From: Puffinus mauretanicus
Taxonomy: Eukaryota; Chordata; Aves; Procellariiformes; Procellariidae
Assembly (NCBI GenBank): GCA_023333565.1
Contig: JAJKFH010002178.1
Coordinates: 186,001 to 250,000 of the forward strand
DNA: 64,000 nucleotides
Direction of reading: 5' to 3'
The notes under the pieces were generated by a model. That model worked only from the letters and a program-made list of their open reading frames with translations. It was not told where the DNA came from and ran no database searches. The first letter of the stretch is position 1. Each line of letters begins with the position of its first letter. Shown here piece by piece: positions 24,901-37,240 of the stretch. The position numbers and the translations under genes are program-made.

Positions 24901-27900
24901 TGTATAAAGTCCCTATTGATGGAAAAAAAATCCTCAAACCCACTACTAATTTAGAAACAGGAGCAATGTATGAGAATTACAATACCATATTTTATCATTT
25001 TGTAGAGGCTGCTCAGTGCTTTTCTAAGATTTTGATGTTTGGAGTAATGTTTGTTTCTCTGTATTTCACAGAACTCTACTACCATGCTTCTCCGTTTATC
25101 ACACTATTATACTGAATTACTTGCTTAAGTAATTGTGCTGTGTAAGAGCAGTGCCTGATATGCATAACAGATAACAGTGTAGAGAACGTAATATAATGTC
25201 ACAGCACAATACTGGGTGTTAGTTTTTGAGTAGCATTGACTGGGCTATCCAAAGTCTCACACCAGGGCTCAGTGCTCCTCTGTGCTAAAGGGAGTGCATT
25301 CCCCCTGCTGCCCCATACTAGCGACCAGGGGTGCTTCCTTTGGTCACCTCACCAACCCTCTCATATCACCATGGAGCCCAGGCAGGTACCTCAGCCCCTC
25401 TTGGCCTGTCCCAAGCTCATGTCTGCCATCAGTACAGGTACTTGTGGACATGGTAATGCAAGCGACTTGCCAAGAATCCTCTGCAAGTTGGACCTTTTGG
25501 TTAAAGGGGTCTGAATACCTATGCAAATGCTAAGATGGATAAAAGAAATGTCACCAGAGCTACTTGTGCTCTGGATCATTGTCTGTGAAACCTCGATTTG
25601 TGGCTGAGAAGACAGCACCTGTGCTTCTGCTTATACTTGGCACTTGGATCCACATAACATTTCCTTGCTGAGCCTCTTAGGTGCAATTAACTATAAAGAA
25701 TATAGTTTCTCCCTGAAAGGACAACAAAAATGTTTGATACATTGAAATCCACAATGACTGCAGAAAGTAGGCATGGACAAGGCACACTCCTCTTTGCTCT
25801 TTTATTAATTGATTCTTTGAGAGTGTTGTTGGATACTTCCAACGAACCTGAGTGCAGATTGCCGTCTGCAATGTGGTGTGGAGCCTTGGCTACATTTTTT
25901 GCTAGCTTAGCTACATTCAGCTGTAGATGAAAAGGATAACAGCTGGACAGAGGTGAACCAGGCAGGAAAAAGAAACTCTTTGAATTTCTTTACTGTTTCA
26001 TTATTCTGACTATAGGTTTCTTGTTCATTCTACAGCCTTTGTATTTATTTGAATTTATTAGTGGTATGTTTTCTGTGTAACTGGAGATTGCCTGCATATG
26101 AGTGCAAGGTAACTTTACCATTTCAGATTTCTATTTCTTGTTGCATTACACATGTCTGGTATTGGAGCATCACTCACACACACACACAAAATCTGTAGCT
26201 TTATCCTGAATGTGGTAGTCAGTTTAGGCACATAGGTTTCCACTATGAACATCTCAACCAGTGACTCTTCTCTATGCATTGGATTTCCATTTAATTTTCC
26301 TTTGAGATATACTTAAGTGTAGTTTTTAAAGTTGTTCATAGGAACAGTTCTAGCTCAATGTGAGATTACGTTTCCATCCTGGTCAACAGCCCCCCCCGTG
26401 ACAGTGTTGTTCCATTAGATCACCTGTGTCAGGACCCTGAAAGGCTTGCCAATGTTGAAGAGAAATCCTTTCCCAGGAATTAGCCTGTGGATCAGCTTCT
26501 CTGAAAATAAGAGTGACCTGGCCATTTTCAGAACTAAATGCATAATTCATTTCCTTCATTTAAACTCTCCTTAGGCAAGATTTTTAATTCCCTTACCATC
26601 TATAGGCGGGGAAGCAGATATGAGTCTTATACCACATACTGTCTTGTATACTGATGGACAAAGATAGACACATCTGTTCATCAATCAACCTATATACCAA
26701 GATAGCAGAAAACAGTGCTATACTGCTAAAATGCCAGTTTGAGGTACTTGTAAAATTGTTAGTTAAAGTAACAGTGACAGATTATATAAGTAGACCGTAA
26801 CTTCCAATTATGTGTGCATAAATCAAACATGTAATATTCAAATTCTGTTTGTTCATTGGGCTACTTACTCATGAAAAACTGAAAATATGTAAGATTGTAT
26901 ATGCAAAATTAGGTGATCTTTTAATATGAATGTCATAATGGTTATTATGGAAGTCCACTTCTAGGAGAAACTGTATTTCTTATTAAAAGGGTATATAAAA
27001 CTCATAGGACACTGCTCTTATTGCTCTTCCATCAGTAAAAAAAAAGTTAGGTCAGAGGAAAAACCCAAAAATTTCAATTACATTTACAGCAGCAGCTGAA
27101 GGGGAACAAAATCAATGAAAGGAGCATACTTATTAGAGACCTGCAGTTGCCATAAAACTGAAACTAAATCACACTGACAGTGTCTGGACTTCGGATAAAT
27201 TGCTTTGAATTCAGAATGGGAGCCTGGAGAAATAATGGAAATGATATTGCAGTTGTTAAGAAAGGGATAGGACTTTTTATATCCGTTGCTGCTCTAGATC
27301 TTGTGGTATTTCAGGGATCAAACACTGATTTGTTATCTGTTTTATTATTATTTTTTGTATAGGGACTCCTATTGTTTCTCTAACAGATGAAACAGTGCTG
27401 TCAATCGCTATGGCACTAACTGGTTAGAGAGTTATGTGGTTTTTAGAGATGAGATATTTCTTCTTGGTGGCTATCCAAGGTGACCTATAGCTAAGCCTTG
27501 GTTCTTAAAAAAAAAAAAACAAAACAGAAATGCAAGAGAGGGAAAAAGGCACAGTATGATAACCAGTTCAAACTTACGCTTTCTCTCAATAACTTATCTA
27601 GCAATTCAGTTCATTTTCTGTGACATCTGCACTGAATGGAATCCTCTGCTGTTTCTTGTGAATTGCTTTACCGAGGGCAGCTGCACTTTCTAAAGTCTGT
27701 AATTGTCTGACGGTTTGTTTCACAAAGACTCAAAATTTAGTTGTCATATTAATTACCTTAACTCCATAGTTTGCTTTTTGGAACACCCTTGAAAAAAGCT
27801 GTTGTAGGCTAGATTTTATAATATTTTTTATTTTTTGGCTCCCTGTTAGATAGAAAATGCTTGCATGGACATTGCTTATGAGTCTCTTCAGAGAGCCCTG

Positions 27901-28194
27901 GGCAATAAGTCAACTAGTATTCTAAAGACATTTGTGATTACGTGTACAGAGGGTATAAGGAAGATTGGGAAACTTCCAGACTGCATTGGGAGAGAAGTTG
28001 CACCAAGGCCTACATAATAACGGTGTATAACCCTTCATACCAACATTGTGACCTTGGTGTTGGGCTTTCCAGATTATATATATTTTTGCTTCATTTAAAA
28101 TTATCTAATTTGTTAATTATATTTTTTTTTCAGTTTTGTAAAACATATTGTAGATGTTGATAATTGCTAAGATGTAATTGTTTACAGCATGTAA

Positions 28195-28300
28195 ATATGT
28201 TACACCATTTTATTGATGTAGAAATAGCTCATCCAGGGTTACATATGGACTTCACAGAACATCTGTGTGGAAAGAAGGAACTCAAACTCTGAAGTAAAAT
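28195..28300 (+). repeat. Possible ancient MIR/L2-type tail
   Basis: CCATTTTATTGATGTAGAAA, followed by a GGGTTACA block, ATCTGTGTGGAAAGAAGGAACTC and a CCTAGCCACTC end, keeps the word order of the old amniote MIR/L2-type tail ('ccattttacagatg...ggtcacacag...'). Decay is strong and the call is tentative. Confidence 0.3.
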
Positions 28301-28526
28301 CCTAGCCACTCTACACTGAAATGAAATTTAAAATGCTACATTGTGTACCAAGGGGATGGAAAAATAGTTTATATGCAACTTGCAATATGAATGCAATGGG
28401 ACTAAAAACTACCTTTATCAATTGGGTGACTATAAAACATCTTTTTATTAAACAGGTTATACTGGAAAACAAAACAAAAGGCGTTTAGGTATTACAGTAG
28501 GTCCACTGTAGTGCAAATTGCAAATT

Positions 28527-28549
28527 TGTGTGTGTGTGTGCGCGCGCGC
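28527..28549. repeat. (TG)n(CG)n alternating tract
   Basis: Seven TG units run directly into four CG units plus one C, giving 23 bp of strictly alternating purine and pyrimidine. This is the classical composition for Z-DNA. Confidence 0.9.
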
Positions 28550-30248
28550 TGGGGATTCAGGAAAGATGGTAAATAAGAAGCTTGTCCTTCCATTGTATTT
28601 CCTTCTAGTTCAGGAAGATTTGGGTGCAGGATGGCACTCTTCATCCATTGTTTCAAGGAAAAGAGCTTTCAATTCTTTTTTGAGTTTATTTCAGCTTGAA
28701 ATTCAGTGTAACAGACCATCCTCTATAATCTAATGTTTATTTCTATACCTGTCTTAAAATAATTCTGCAGTTTAAAAGTCTTCTACAACAAAAGGTCTCT
28801 CCTGGTATTAATTCTCTGGGACAAAGAGAGAGAAGTGTACCAGTCTGCTGTATTGCTAAATTTTCACACATTTAACAATTTCTTCACAGCCAAAAAATAG
28901 TGATCATTTCACCAGTAAATATGAACTAGTTCACCACCTGGTTCTAATAAAATTAATAATTCGTACATGTTAAAGTGTTGACATGAAAATTGGATAGGGA
29001 GGTATTACCTCCCTGTGCATTGATTCACAGGATTAATTTATGAGTCTGCATTGTGGGTTATCTTAATGAATTTTTCTTTTCGGATGGTTGATTACATGTT
29101 TTTAATGTGTATTATACCATTTGTGCCAGTCAAGTTATAGAAAGTGAAGTTAGATTGTTATGAATTTTGGTTAAGATATATGTGTAATATCTCCATACAA
29201 ATGATGCAGTCTCTTTGCTGAAGAAGGGAATATTTACAGGAGTTGTGTAAGCCTCTGGCTAAAGTGATATGGCGAGTTAACTGTGTGTGAAGGACTGTCT
29301 GCAAATTAGTAAGTGTGGGTGTTTGAGTGCCCATATGTTGAACAGTTTGCCTATAAGTATGTTCACATAGGGTAGTTAACAATTTACTGGAAGAAATACA
29401 CAATTTGGTTACTCTGAGAAAGTGCTACTCTTTTTATTTAGTGGAAAACTAATCCTGAATATGCAGACATTCAGGATTCTTTAATTTGGAATTAAATTCA
29501 AAAGTCTGTTTTTCTTATGTAACTTTGATTCTTCTAGTTGTGCCAGATCATGATCCATGTTTTGATGTATGTTTTGGATATTTTACGTTCCAAATGAGTT
29601 CAGGCCTAAATTTTGGAATTGAGTCTCCTTTGTACTCATATACAGACGTGGTTAGGCTTTTATTTGTTTAATTTTTTTGGTATGGTTTACCATTCTTCTG
29701 TGTACTTACAAATGAATTCGAATAGTAACATATTTCATCAACAGTCTTTCAAGCAGCTATATTGTACCCCCTTTAAAGGCAGATTGTGGAGATCTTTAAA
29801 GGGATTCTTTCAAGAGGTGCATTCTAGAGGCAGGTAAAAAAAAAGGCTTGAATTTAAAAATCTTTACAAAAGGAGGATATTTATGTGGTTTGAAAGAGTT
29901 CAGATCTATTTGCACTTATCATGTCCCTCGAAACCAAATGACAGTAGTATCCACACTGATACCTTTTATATTTTTCTGAGCTTTTCTTGTGTTCTTCACC
30001 CTCTCCCCATACTGTTTCCATTTTTCATCTGGTAGCAGTGAAACATAATAAACTATTGGCCTTCACAATTATGCACTGAAGAAACAGCCATAAGGTTGTT
30101 CAAGGGTAGATTTTACTAGGCTGACCTACACTGAGAGCTAGTCTTTCTTGACAGCCTGCATAGGCTGGAGGAAATGTTGAAGTACATTTTCCTGGAATCC
30201 ATAGCTGAGATATTGCTAGAAGCAAGCAGTCCTCAACATGCACATTGG

Positions 30249-30405
30249 AAAGGCAAGGCAAGGCAAGGCAAGGCAGGACAGGCAAGGCAAGGCAGGAAAG
30301 GCAAGGTAAGGCAAGGCAAGGGAAAGGCAAGGCAAGGAAAGGAAAAAGGCAAGGCAAGGAAAGGAAAAAGGCAAGGCAAGGCAAGGCAAGGCAAAGAAAA
30401 GAAAA
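30249..30405. repeat. (GGCAA)n pentanucleotide array
   Basis: About 155 bp of GGCAA units with interruptions (GGACA, GGAAA, GGTAA, AAAAAGGCAAGG). The variant blocks near 30320-30375 recur as a higher-order unit. Open frames on both strands through it read as Lys/Gly/Gln/Ala or Leu/Pro/Cys repeats and are artefacts. Confidence 0.95.
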
Positions 30406-33400
30406 AGATCTTCTGTGACTTACACATGGAATCTGCCATGGCTTTATTTTCCATTATCATTCTCAAGGGTCTGGTCCATTTACTTTGCAGCTGGTCAAAA
30501 AGGAATTTCTGATTCTATTGCTGGAAAAAAAACCTGATGTGCAGTGGCTCATTAAGAATAACATTGGCATTAGGAGCTTTATTCTAAAATGAAAAGTAAC
30601 CCTTTGGTGTGAAAACCAACCCCATAACTCCACCATAATATAGAAAGAAAGGAGACTAGTGAAATTGCTAGTGGAAACAATTTGAGGCTGCAATGAACCC
30701 TGAAATGCTGTCTGGCTTGCCATATGAAGTGATCTTGGGCACTTAAAAAAAAAAAATCTAGGTATCCGCAATGCTTCAGAGACTAGAGGAAGCCTTAGGC
30801 CATGCTTCATTCTTCCTAGCCACACACTGTTCATCACATCTTACCATTTAATGTTAAATAATGCATCCAATGGAAAACTGTAAAATTCATTAAGGATATT
30901 GCTATATTGTTTCTCCTCTCAATGATCATAATAAAGCCTGGTAGCTTGAAGCACAACAAAAAGCTGCTTTGATTTTAGCTTCAGTTGATGCCTGAAATGG
31001 ATCACTGGGTAAGTAGAAACGTTTGGTTGAAGACCTTTATTAGAAGTATTAAAAATAATCACTCATTCCACTAGAGGTTCCACCAAAGTATTTTTTTAGT
31101 TAGATTCCAAGAGTAGAAAAAGTAATGATCTACTGTAAGGAAAATGTGTGTCAGAGGATTTTACATGGCAAATATGTGAATAAAAATTAATTGTTAATCA
31201 TCTTAATCAAAAATTGCTTCTAAGCATAAAGCTGCAGTATAATACTGTGTAGGAAAGGTTGGGTGTCTTTTAGCATCATACAGACCTTCTCAGTCAGATG
31301 AGACATACACTGTCCTGATAACACATTTTTCTACTCCCTTTTCTGCAATGCAGCTATCTGAAGGAATTATCTAAACATTTAATATAGACTTTGAGTACAG
31401 TAAGTTGAATCAAATCAATACTTCAGTTGTGTTTTCGTATCTGGTCAAATGTATTTTCCAGTCATCCCACAACCCCTTCCCTCAAATTCCATGGGTCAAG
31501 CTAAAGTGGCTAAATAAGTGAGGAATTTCTATCTTCGTGCAGCTAGTTTCTAAGAAAATTCTACCCTCTTCATCTGATACAAAGAAAAATTAAAATTAGG
31601 CTTAAGGAGCTAATTAGGAATGTGATGGGGTTTTGTTTTTTGTTTTTTTTTTTTTGTTTGTTTTTTTGTTTTTTTTTTTTTTTTTTTAGAAACCACCTTT
31701 CAGGAGTACTAGAATAATGGTGTTTTATTTCTCCAAAGCTGAAGAAATCCAGTTCAACAAAGTCCTACTAAATAATTTTGCTGTTACAGGTAAGATTATG
31801 CTGCTCAAAAGCAATACATAAGTTACTGAATTGCATGAACAAACTCTTCATGGAAAGCAGATGGTCAGTTAAAACATGGAAGAAAAAGAAATTGGCATAG
31901 GTGAAAATGCTGAAAAATATATAAGCAAACAGTTATGATTAACACTCGCTTCACAACTTAGCTGAAACCTATGCTGACAAACATTGGTTGGCACAAAACC
32001 AATACAGAGAGGCATGGAACAGAGGCATGTAATTATGAAAGTGTATAAGTACAGGTAGTACTTATGTGATAAACTGTTGAATTGCTAGATAAGCAATCTT
32101 ACTAATTTATCATGCAGTTTTAACTGCTTTCTTACTCCTGCTCATTTATCTACCTTGTCTGGATTTGTTCACATAGTTGCAAGCCACAGCTGGAACATGA
32201 CTTCAGATGCTAATATTGTCTGCCTGGTGAAACGCAGCAACTCATCACATGACAAGATGGGTTCGTTTAAGCTGCCCACGAGTTGAATCATACAGATTAA
32301 TCTCATGATATTTCTGTGCGTAAAGAAGCTCTGAAAGAATGCCTGGTTGGTCTCTGGGGGCCTACCCTTCCAATATTGTTTGCACACCTAATGGTACAGA
32401 CAGACATCTGGTGGGATTTTTTTTGGCTCTGAGGCATCAAAATGAAAGGATTTAGGTATCTGAACACTGCTGCAAATTCTGCCCTTATCCATCCTTACCT
32501 GCATATTAGGAACAAGAGTTTTTAGTTTTAAAAGTATTTAGAAAGCTACTTTGTTTCATAGAAAGGCAGAAAAATGCAGGTGATGTTCTTTGAATTTAAG
32601 TCGTATTTATTCAACAGTTAATTCTATGTCTTCAGAGACTCATTGGTAAAGTCTTTCTATTGCTTTGCTGAAGCACCCCATTTATAAAACAGGATACATA
32701 ATACCTCAGTCTTAGCCTATGTACTGAGGCCTCAACCTGATGGAGGAAGTGGAAGCTAAAAGTAGAAATAACATTGGTGTATAACATCTATGTGTGCAGT
32801 CTGATCTTTAGTTAATGAAAACCTGTCATTGGTACCAGCTGACTTAAACTAGCTGAGTATCTTGCTCCTAAATATGTTTGTTTATGCGATTTTAGTGATT
32901 TCATCCTAGGCAATATATGCTGAATTTAGAAAGTTGTTCAGCTAAAGTTGTTCAGTGAAAAAGTCTTGAAACTTACATGACAGAAACAATTATCCTCACT
33001 CTCAAATAAAGGCATCAATAAGAGAGACTAGTTTGAGAAAGTTTCAATTTAGAGAATTCGTTTTTTACTCGTTTGTGTTTGTAACTCAAAAGTCTCTGGG
33101 TATTTTTACTCCTGAAGTTGCCACCAGGCAACCATGGTAATGAAAGAAGTCATCATGAAGGGTATGCTTTTCTCATAGTCTGACACACAAAGGCCTACAG
33201 TTAACATTCTTCTTTTTTATGATTTAACATTTTTCTTTTGTTTATTTCAAAAATCAATTTTACATTTCATTAGGTAGAATAATATACCATCAGTCTTATA
33301 GGCAATTACAAGCTCCAGCGGCAGCATATAGCACATAGAGGCTAAGCATGCAATGCAGAAAGTAACAAAAAAGTAAAATAGCCATCTGTTGAATAATTTT

Positions 33401-33415
33401 TTTTATCCATGCATG
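30406..33415. other. Unique AT-rich DNA, no gene recognised
   Basis: Apart from a T-rich tract at 31631-31687 nothing is recognised. The frames near 30463-30837 and 32169-32387 have no domain or supporting context. Confidence 0.5.
31631..31687. repeat. T-rich low-complexity tract
   Basis: About 57 bp consisting almost only of T with single G interruptions, ending in TTTTTTTAG. No element next to it is recognised, so it cannot be assigned as the tail of a retrotransposon. Confidence 0.9.
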
Positions 33416-33519
33416 GAATAGGATAGAATAGAATAGAATAGACTATTTCAGTTGGAAGGGACCTACAACAATCACCTAGTCCAACTGCCTGATCAATTCA
33501 GGTTTGGCCAAGTTAACGC

Positions 33520-34030
33520 ATGTTATTAAGGGCATTGTCCAAATGCCTCTTAAACACTGACAGGCATGGGGCATCCACCACCTCTCTAGGAAGCCTATTC
33601 CAGTGCTTGACCGCCCTCTCAGTAAAGAAATGCTTCCTAATGTCCAGTCTAAACCTCCCCTGGCACAACTTTGAACCATTCCCATGTGTTCTGGATCTGA
33701 GGGAGAAGGGATCAGCACCTTCCTCTGCACTTCCCCTCCCCAGGAAGCTGTAGAGAGCAATGAGGTCGCCTCAGCCTCCTTTTCTCCAAACTAGACAAGC
33801 CCAGAGTCTTCAGCTGTTCCTCAGAGGACATGCCTTCCAGCCCTTTTGCCAGCTTTGTTGCCCTCCTCTGGATGCATTCAAGGACCTTCACATCCTTCTT
33901 AAATTGTGGGGCTCAGAACTGCACACAGTACTCAAAGTGAGGCTGCACCAACATTGAATACAGCAGGACAATCACCTCTTTTGATCAGCTGGTTATACTG
34001 TGTTTGATGCACCCCAGGATGTGGTTTGCC
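33520..34030 (-). pseudogene. CR1 ORF2 C-terminal region, decayed
   Basis: The region downstream of the reverse transcriptase. On the minus strand FRLDIRKHFFTERAVKHWN and RLPREVVDAP are readable around 33565-33660, ending with a stop after LDNALNN near 33520. Between here and the reverse transcriptase the frame is broken. No start codon belongs to it. It is the 3' end of the ORF2 polyprotein. Confidence 0.85.
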
Positions 34031-34037
34031 CTCTTGG

Positions 34038-34901
34038 CTACCAGGGACTCACACTGAGCCTGCTGTTGACCAGCACCCCCAGATCCCTTTCTCCAGGGCT
34101 GGTGTCCAGCCATTCCTCTCCCAATTTATACTTGTGCCCGATGTTGCTCTGTCCCAGGTGCAGGATCCAGCATTTGGACTTGTTAAATTTCATCCCATTA
34201 ATCACCACCCAATGCTCCAATCTGTCTAGATCCCTCTGCAAGGCCTCTTGTCCCTCAAGAGAGTCAACAACACCTCCCAGGTTGGGATCATCAGCAAACT
34301 TACTAATGGTGCATTCAACTCCTGCATCCCGATAGTTGATAAATATATTGAACAGCACTGGGCCTAGGGTTGAACCCTGAGGAACACTGCTGGTGACCGG
34401 TCACCAGCCACATGTAGGCCCATTCACTACAACTCTTTGAGCCCTGCTGTCCAGCCAGTTCTTCACCCAGCGCACTGTAAACCCGCTTATCCCACAGTTG
34501 GACAACTTGTCCAGAGGAATGCTGTGAGGGACAGTATCAAAACCTTTACTAAAATCCAGAAAAACTATGTCCACCACCTTCCCTTCATCCACTAGGTGAG
34601 TGACCTTATCATAGAAGGATATCAAGTTGGTTAAACAGGACTTCCCCTTTGTGAACCCACGTTGACTGTGCCTGATGATTGCATTATTCTTTAAATGTCT
34701 TTCAATAGTACCTGGTATAATCTTCTCCATAATTTTTCCAGGAACTGAGGTTAGGCTAACAGGTCTGTAGTTCCCTGGGTCTTCCCTCACACCCTTCTTA
34801 TAAATTGGAATAACATTGCCTAGCTTCCAGTCAGCAGGGACCTCCACAGACTCCCACGACCTTTGATAGATGATCAAGAGGGGTCCTGCCATAACATCCA
34901 C
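34038..34901 (-). pseudogene. CR1 reverse transcriptase domain, broken
   Basis: Two open stretches (34901-34401 and 34358-34038) lie in the same frame, separated by one in-frame TGA at 34401-34403. There the family usually has Arg before [10 protein letters not shown], so decay of a CGA codon is likely. Recognisable pieces are NYRPVSLTSVPGK near the start, RGFTKGKSCLTNLISFYD, VFLDFSKGFDTVPH (first catalytic Asp block) and, in the second stretch, SKFADDPNLGG with the FADD box normal for CR1. The enzyme would copy CR1 RNA into DNA at the target site. Frameshifts occur upstream and downstream, so no active enzyme can be made. Confidence 0.9.
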
Positions 34902-35381
34902 TAGCTCCTTCAGAACTCTGTGGTGAATCCATCAGGCCCCATGGACTGGTGAACATTCAGCTGATACAGCTGGTCCCTTACAGTTTCAGTGTTCACAAAG
35001 GGAAAGTCACTGTTCCCATGCTCATGGTCCTTCAACTCAGGGGACCAGGTAGCCCAAGGTCTATCAGTATTATTAAAGACTGAGGCAAAAAATGCATTGA
35101 ATACCTCCGCTTCTTCTTCATCCCTATTAGTTAGATGACCATCTTCAACAATTATCAGTCCAATGTTTTCTTTAGACCTCCTCTTGCTATTAACTTAAAA
35201 AAGCCCTTCTTGTTATCTGAAAAAACACTGGCCAGTTTCAACTCTAATTGAGCTTTGGCCTTTCATGACTTCTCCTTGCATAAATGAACCACAACTCTAT
35301 ACTATTCCTGCGAAGCCTGACCTTGCTTCCAGAGATCATACAGTTTCTTTTTCCTCTTGAGCTCCATGAGGAGCTCCCTGT

Positions 35382-36372
35382 TCAGCCAAGCTGGTCTTCT
35401 CTCCTGCTTGCTTGACTTATCCACAGTGGAATGGCCTGCTCCTGTGCTTCTAAAAGGTTGTTCTTAAAGACTGACCAGCACTCATGGACTCCTAAGGCCT
35501 CAGAAGCAGATTCCCAGGGTATCTCCCTGAATAGCTTAAAGTTTGCTGTCCTGAAGTCCAAGGTAGCAATCCTGCTGTTCTTTTTTCTCATCACACTGAA
35601 CATTTTAAACTCAACCGTTTCATGATCATTGTGACCAAGACAGCCACCTACCATCACATCCCCCACGAGTCCTTCTCTATTCACAAACAGCAAGTCTAAG
35701 AGGGCATCTTTCCTAGTTGGCTCACTGAGGACCTGTGACAAGAAGTTATCTCCTACAAAATTCAAGAATTTCCAAGACCTGCTCATCACGGCAGCATGGT
35801 ATTCCCAGCTGATGTCTGGGAAGTTGAAATCTCCCATAAGGACAAAGGCTACCAATCCAGAAATTTCTCCTAATTTCCTACAGAATAACTCATTGGTGCT
35901 TACATCCTGGTTGGGCGTCGGTAGTAGACACCCACTACAGCATGTCCTTTATTTTCAATCCCCCTAATCTTTACCCAGAGGCTTTCAACCACATCATCAC
36001 TAACTGTAAGGGTTGTGCAATCAAATCTCTCCCTTACATGTGGTGCAACACCTCCACCTTGCCTGCCCTGCTATCCCTTCTGAACAGCCTATAACCCTCC
36101 ATCCCTGCACTCCAATCGTGGGACTCATTCCACCGAGTCTCATTAATACCAATGATACTGTAGCTCTGGGAGCTGACCAACTCTTCCAGTTCATCCTGTT
36201 TGTTTCTCACACCGCGTATGTCAGTGTTCAAGCATTTCGGATATGCTCCTGAGCCCTCTGTGCTCCCAGGAGCAGTGTAAATGTTCCCACTAGGATTGCC
36301 ACCCTCTGGCAATGTCATGCCAACCCTTGGCTTACTTAGTGCAATCTTGTCGGTGTCCCCTTCCCCCATCAA
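35382..36372 (-). pseudogene. CR1 AP-type endonuclease domain, frameshifted
   Basis: Two open stretches in different frames (36372-36034 and 35855-35382) cover the APE-like endonuclease that nicks target DNA for CR1. The first holds LNTDIRGVRNKQDELEELV and the catalytic-block remnant INETRWNESHDW, which corresponds to the usual TETW motif. The second holds VLMGDFNFPDISW and GHNDHETVEF, matching the GDFN and SDH-type blocks. A frameshift lies between them, and the linker to the reverse transcriptase (34902-35381) is also broken. Confidence 0.88.
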
Positions 36373-36453
36373 TTCTAGAGTAAAACCCTCTCAATCAGTC
36401 CTACCAGCTTACAGCCAAAGATGCGTTTTCCCCGTTGGGACAGGTGGATCCTG

Positions 36454-36715
36454 TCAGGCCCCAACATACCTTGTCTTTTGAAGGCTCTTCCATCGTTTAA
36501 AACCCCAAAGTTTTGGCAGATGCACCAGTCCTGGAGCCAAGTATTGATATCCTGGCCTTGCCTGTTTCTTCCAAAGTCTCCCCCCCATTACTGGGAGGAT
36601 TGAGGAAAATACTACCTGTGTTCCTGAATTTTTTAGCATTCTTCCCAGGGCTCTGAAGTTTCTTTTGACTGACCTCAGATTTTTTGTTGCATGGATACAT
36701 AATGACATTATAATA
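36454..36715 (-). pseudogene. CR1 ORF1 C-terminal (esterase-like) remnant
   Basis: On the minus strand I read NFRALGRMLKNSGTQVVFSS, then ILPV, HLPKLWGF and a GKTHLWL-like end after a stop. These resemble the end of CR1 ORF1, which is described as carrying an esterase-like fold ('QVVFSSILPV...HLS..GK'). The catalytic residues cannot be verified here. The start of ORF1 is absent. This is the 5'-most recognisable part of the element. Confidence 0.7.
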
Positions 36716-36879
36716 TGAAGCAACGTGAAGCCCAAACCAGTATGTTAATAAATACTGTACTTTCTCCAAGAAAAAAGCAAATTCTCACAAATTTGAGTGA
36801 GATTTGCAGCACTGTGTAGCCTCCAACTCTGTCCAGCGCAGGGCATTTCCTGGCCCTGGTATGACTTGCCTACTTAGAA

Positions 36880-37240
36880 AACCTAAGTGAACCTGTCTTC
36901 CCAGTACTTAGCAAATCCTCCCTGGAACGCATTTGAACTTCTTGTATTCACAATATCCTTTGTCAAGAAGTTTTGGGAGTGACTTTGTCAAAAGCCCTTA
37001 GGAAATCCAGGCAGACAATAACAAATGGGCAACTTTATGAATATGTTTGATGACCCTTTCAAAAAATTCTAAACCATTTGTAAAGATAGATCTTTGTTTA
37101 GAAAAGTAATGTTGACTTTTCTGAATTAAACCACATTTACCTAGACATCTATTAATTATGTCTTTAGTGTGGTGGCTACTGATTTTTTTTTCTCTTCTTT
37201 TAATTTTGGCAGTTTGAATGCTGCATTTCATAGCTTATTG
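36880..37240 (-). mobile_element. Older CR1 fragment next to the long CR1
   Basis: On the minus strand I read VCLDFLRAFDKVTP, clearly the [10 protein letters not shown] block of a CR1 reverse transcriptase. It is preceded in element order by decayed pieces of the finger region (37060-37170). A phrase near 36925-36965 (TATTCACAATATCC) resembles the 3' region of old CR1s, so internal sequence seems to be lost. It is far more decayed than the adjoining copy. The younger copy may have inserted beside or into it. Confidence 0.65.

Larger units (their letters stand above)
24901..30248. other. Unique AT-rich DNA, no gene recognised
   Basis: Only short microsatellite-like runs (CA at 26173-26187, poly-A near 27507-27519) and one weak old repeat tail at 28195-28300 are seen. 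Open frames are short and overlap on both strands. Confidence 0.5.
33416..36715 (-). mobile_element. Long CR1 LINE, 5'-truncated, decayed
   Basis: About 3.3 kb of CR1 on the minus strand. It preserves the C-terminal part of ORF1, the endonuclease, the linker, the reverse transcriptase, the C-terminal region and the 3' UTR in the normal order. A full avian CR1 is about 4.5 kb, so only the 5' part is missing. The 3' end lies near 33416. Its tail is a run of AGAAT units (33419-33441 on plus) rather than clean octamers. Stops and frameshifts break every domain, so it cannot be mobile. The left border is clear. The right border is estimated from the last recognisable ORF1 residues. Confidence 0.95.

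Noticed and set aside
30100..30512. Leu/Pro/Cys-rich and Lys/Gly-rich frames on both strands
   Set aside because: They are translations of the (GGCAA)n array.
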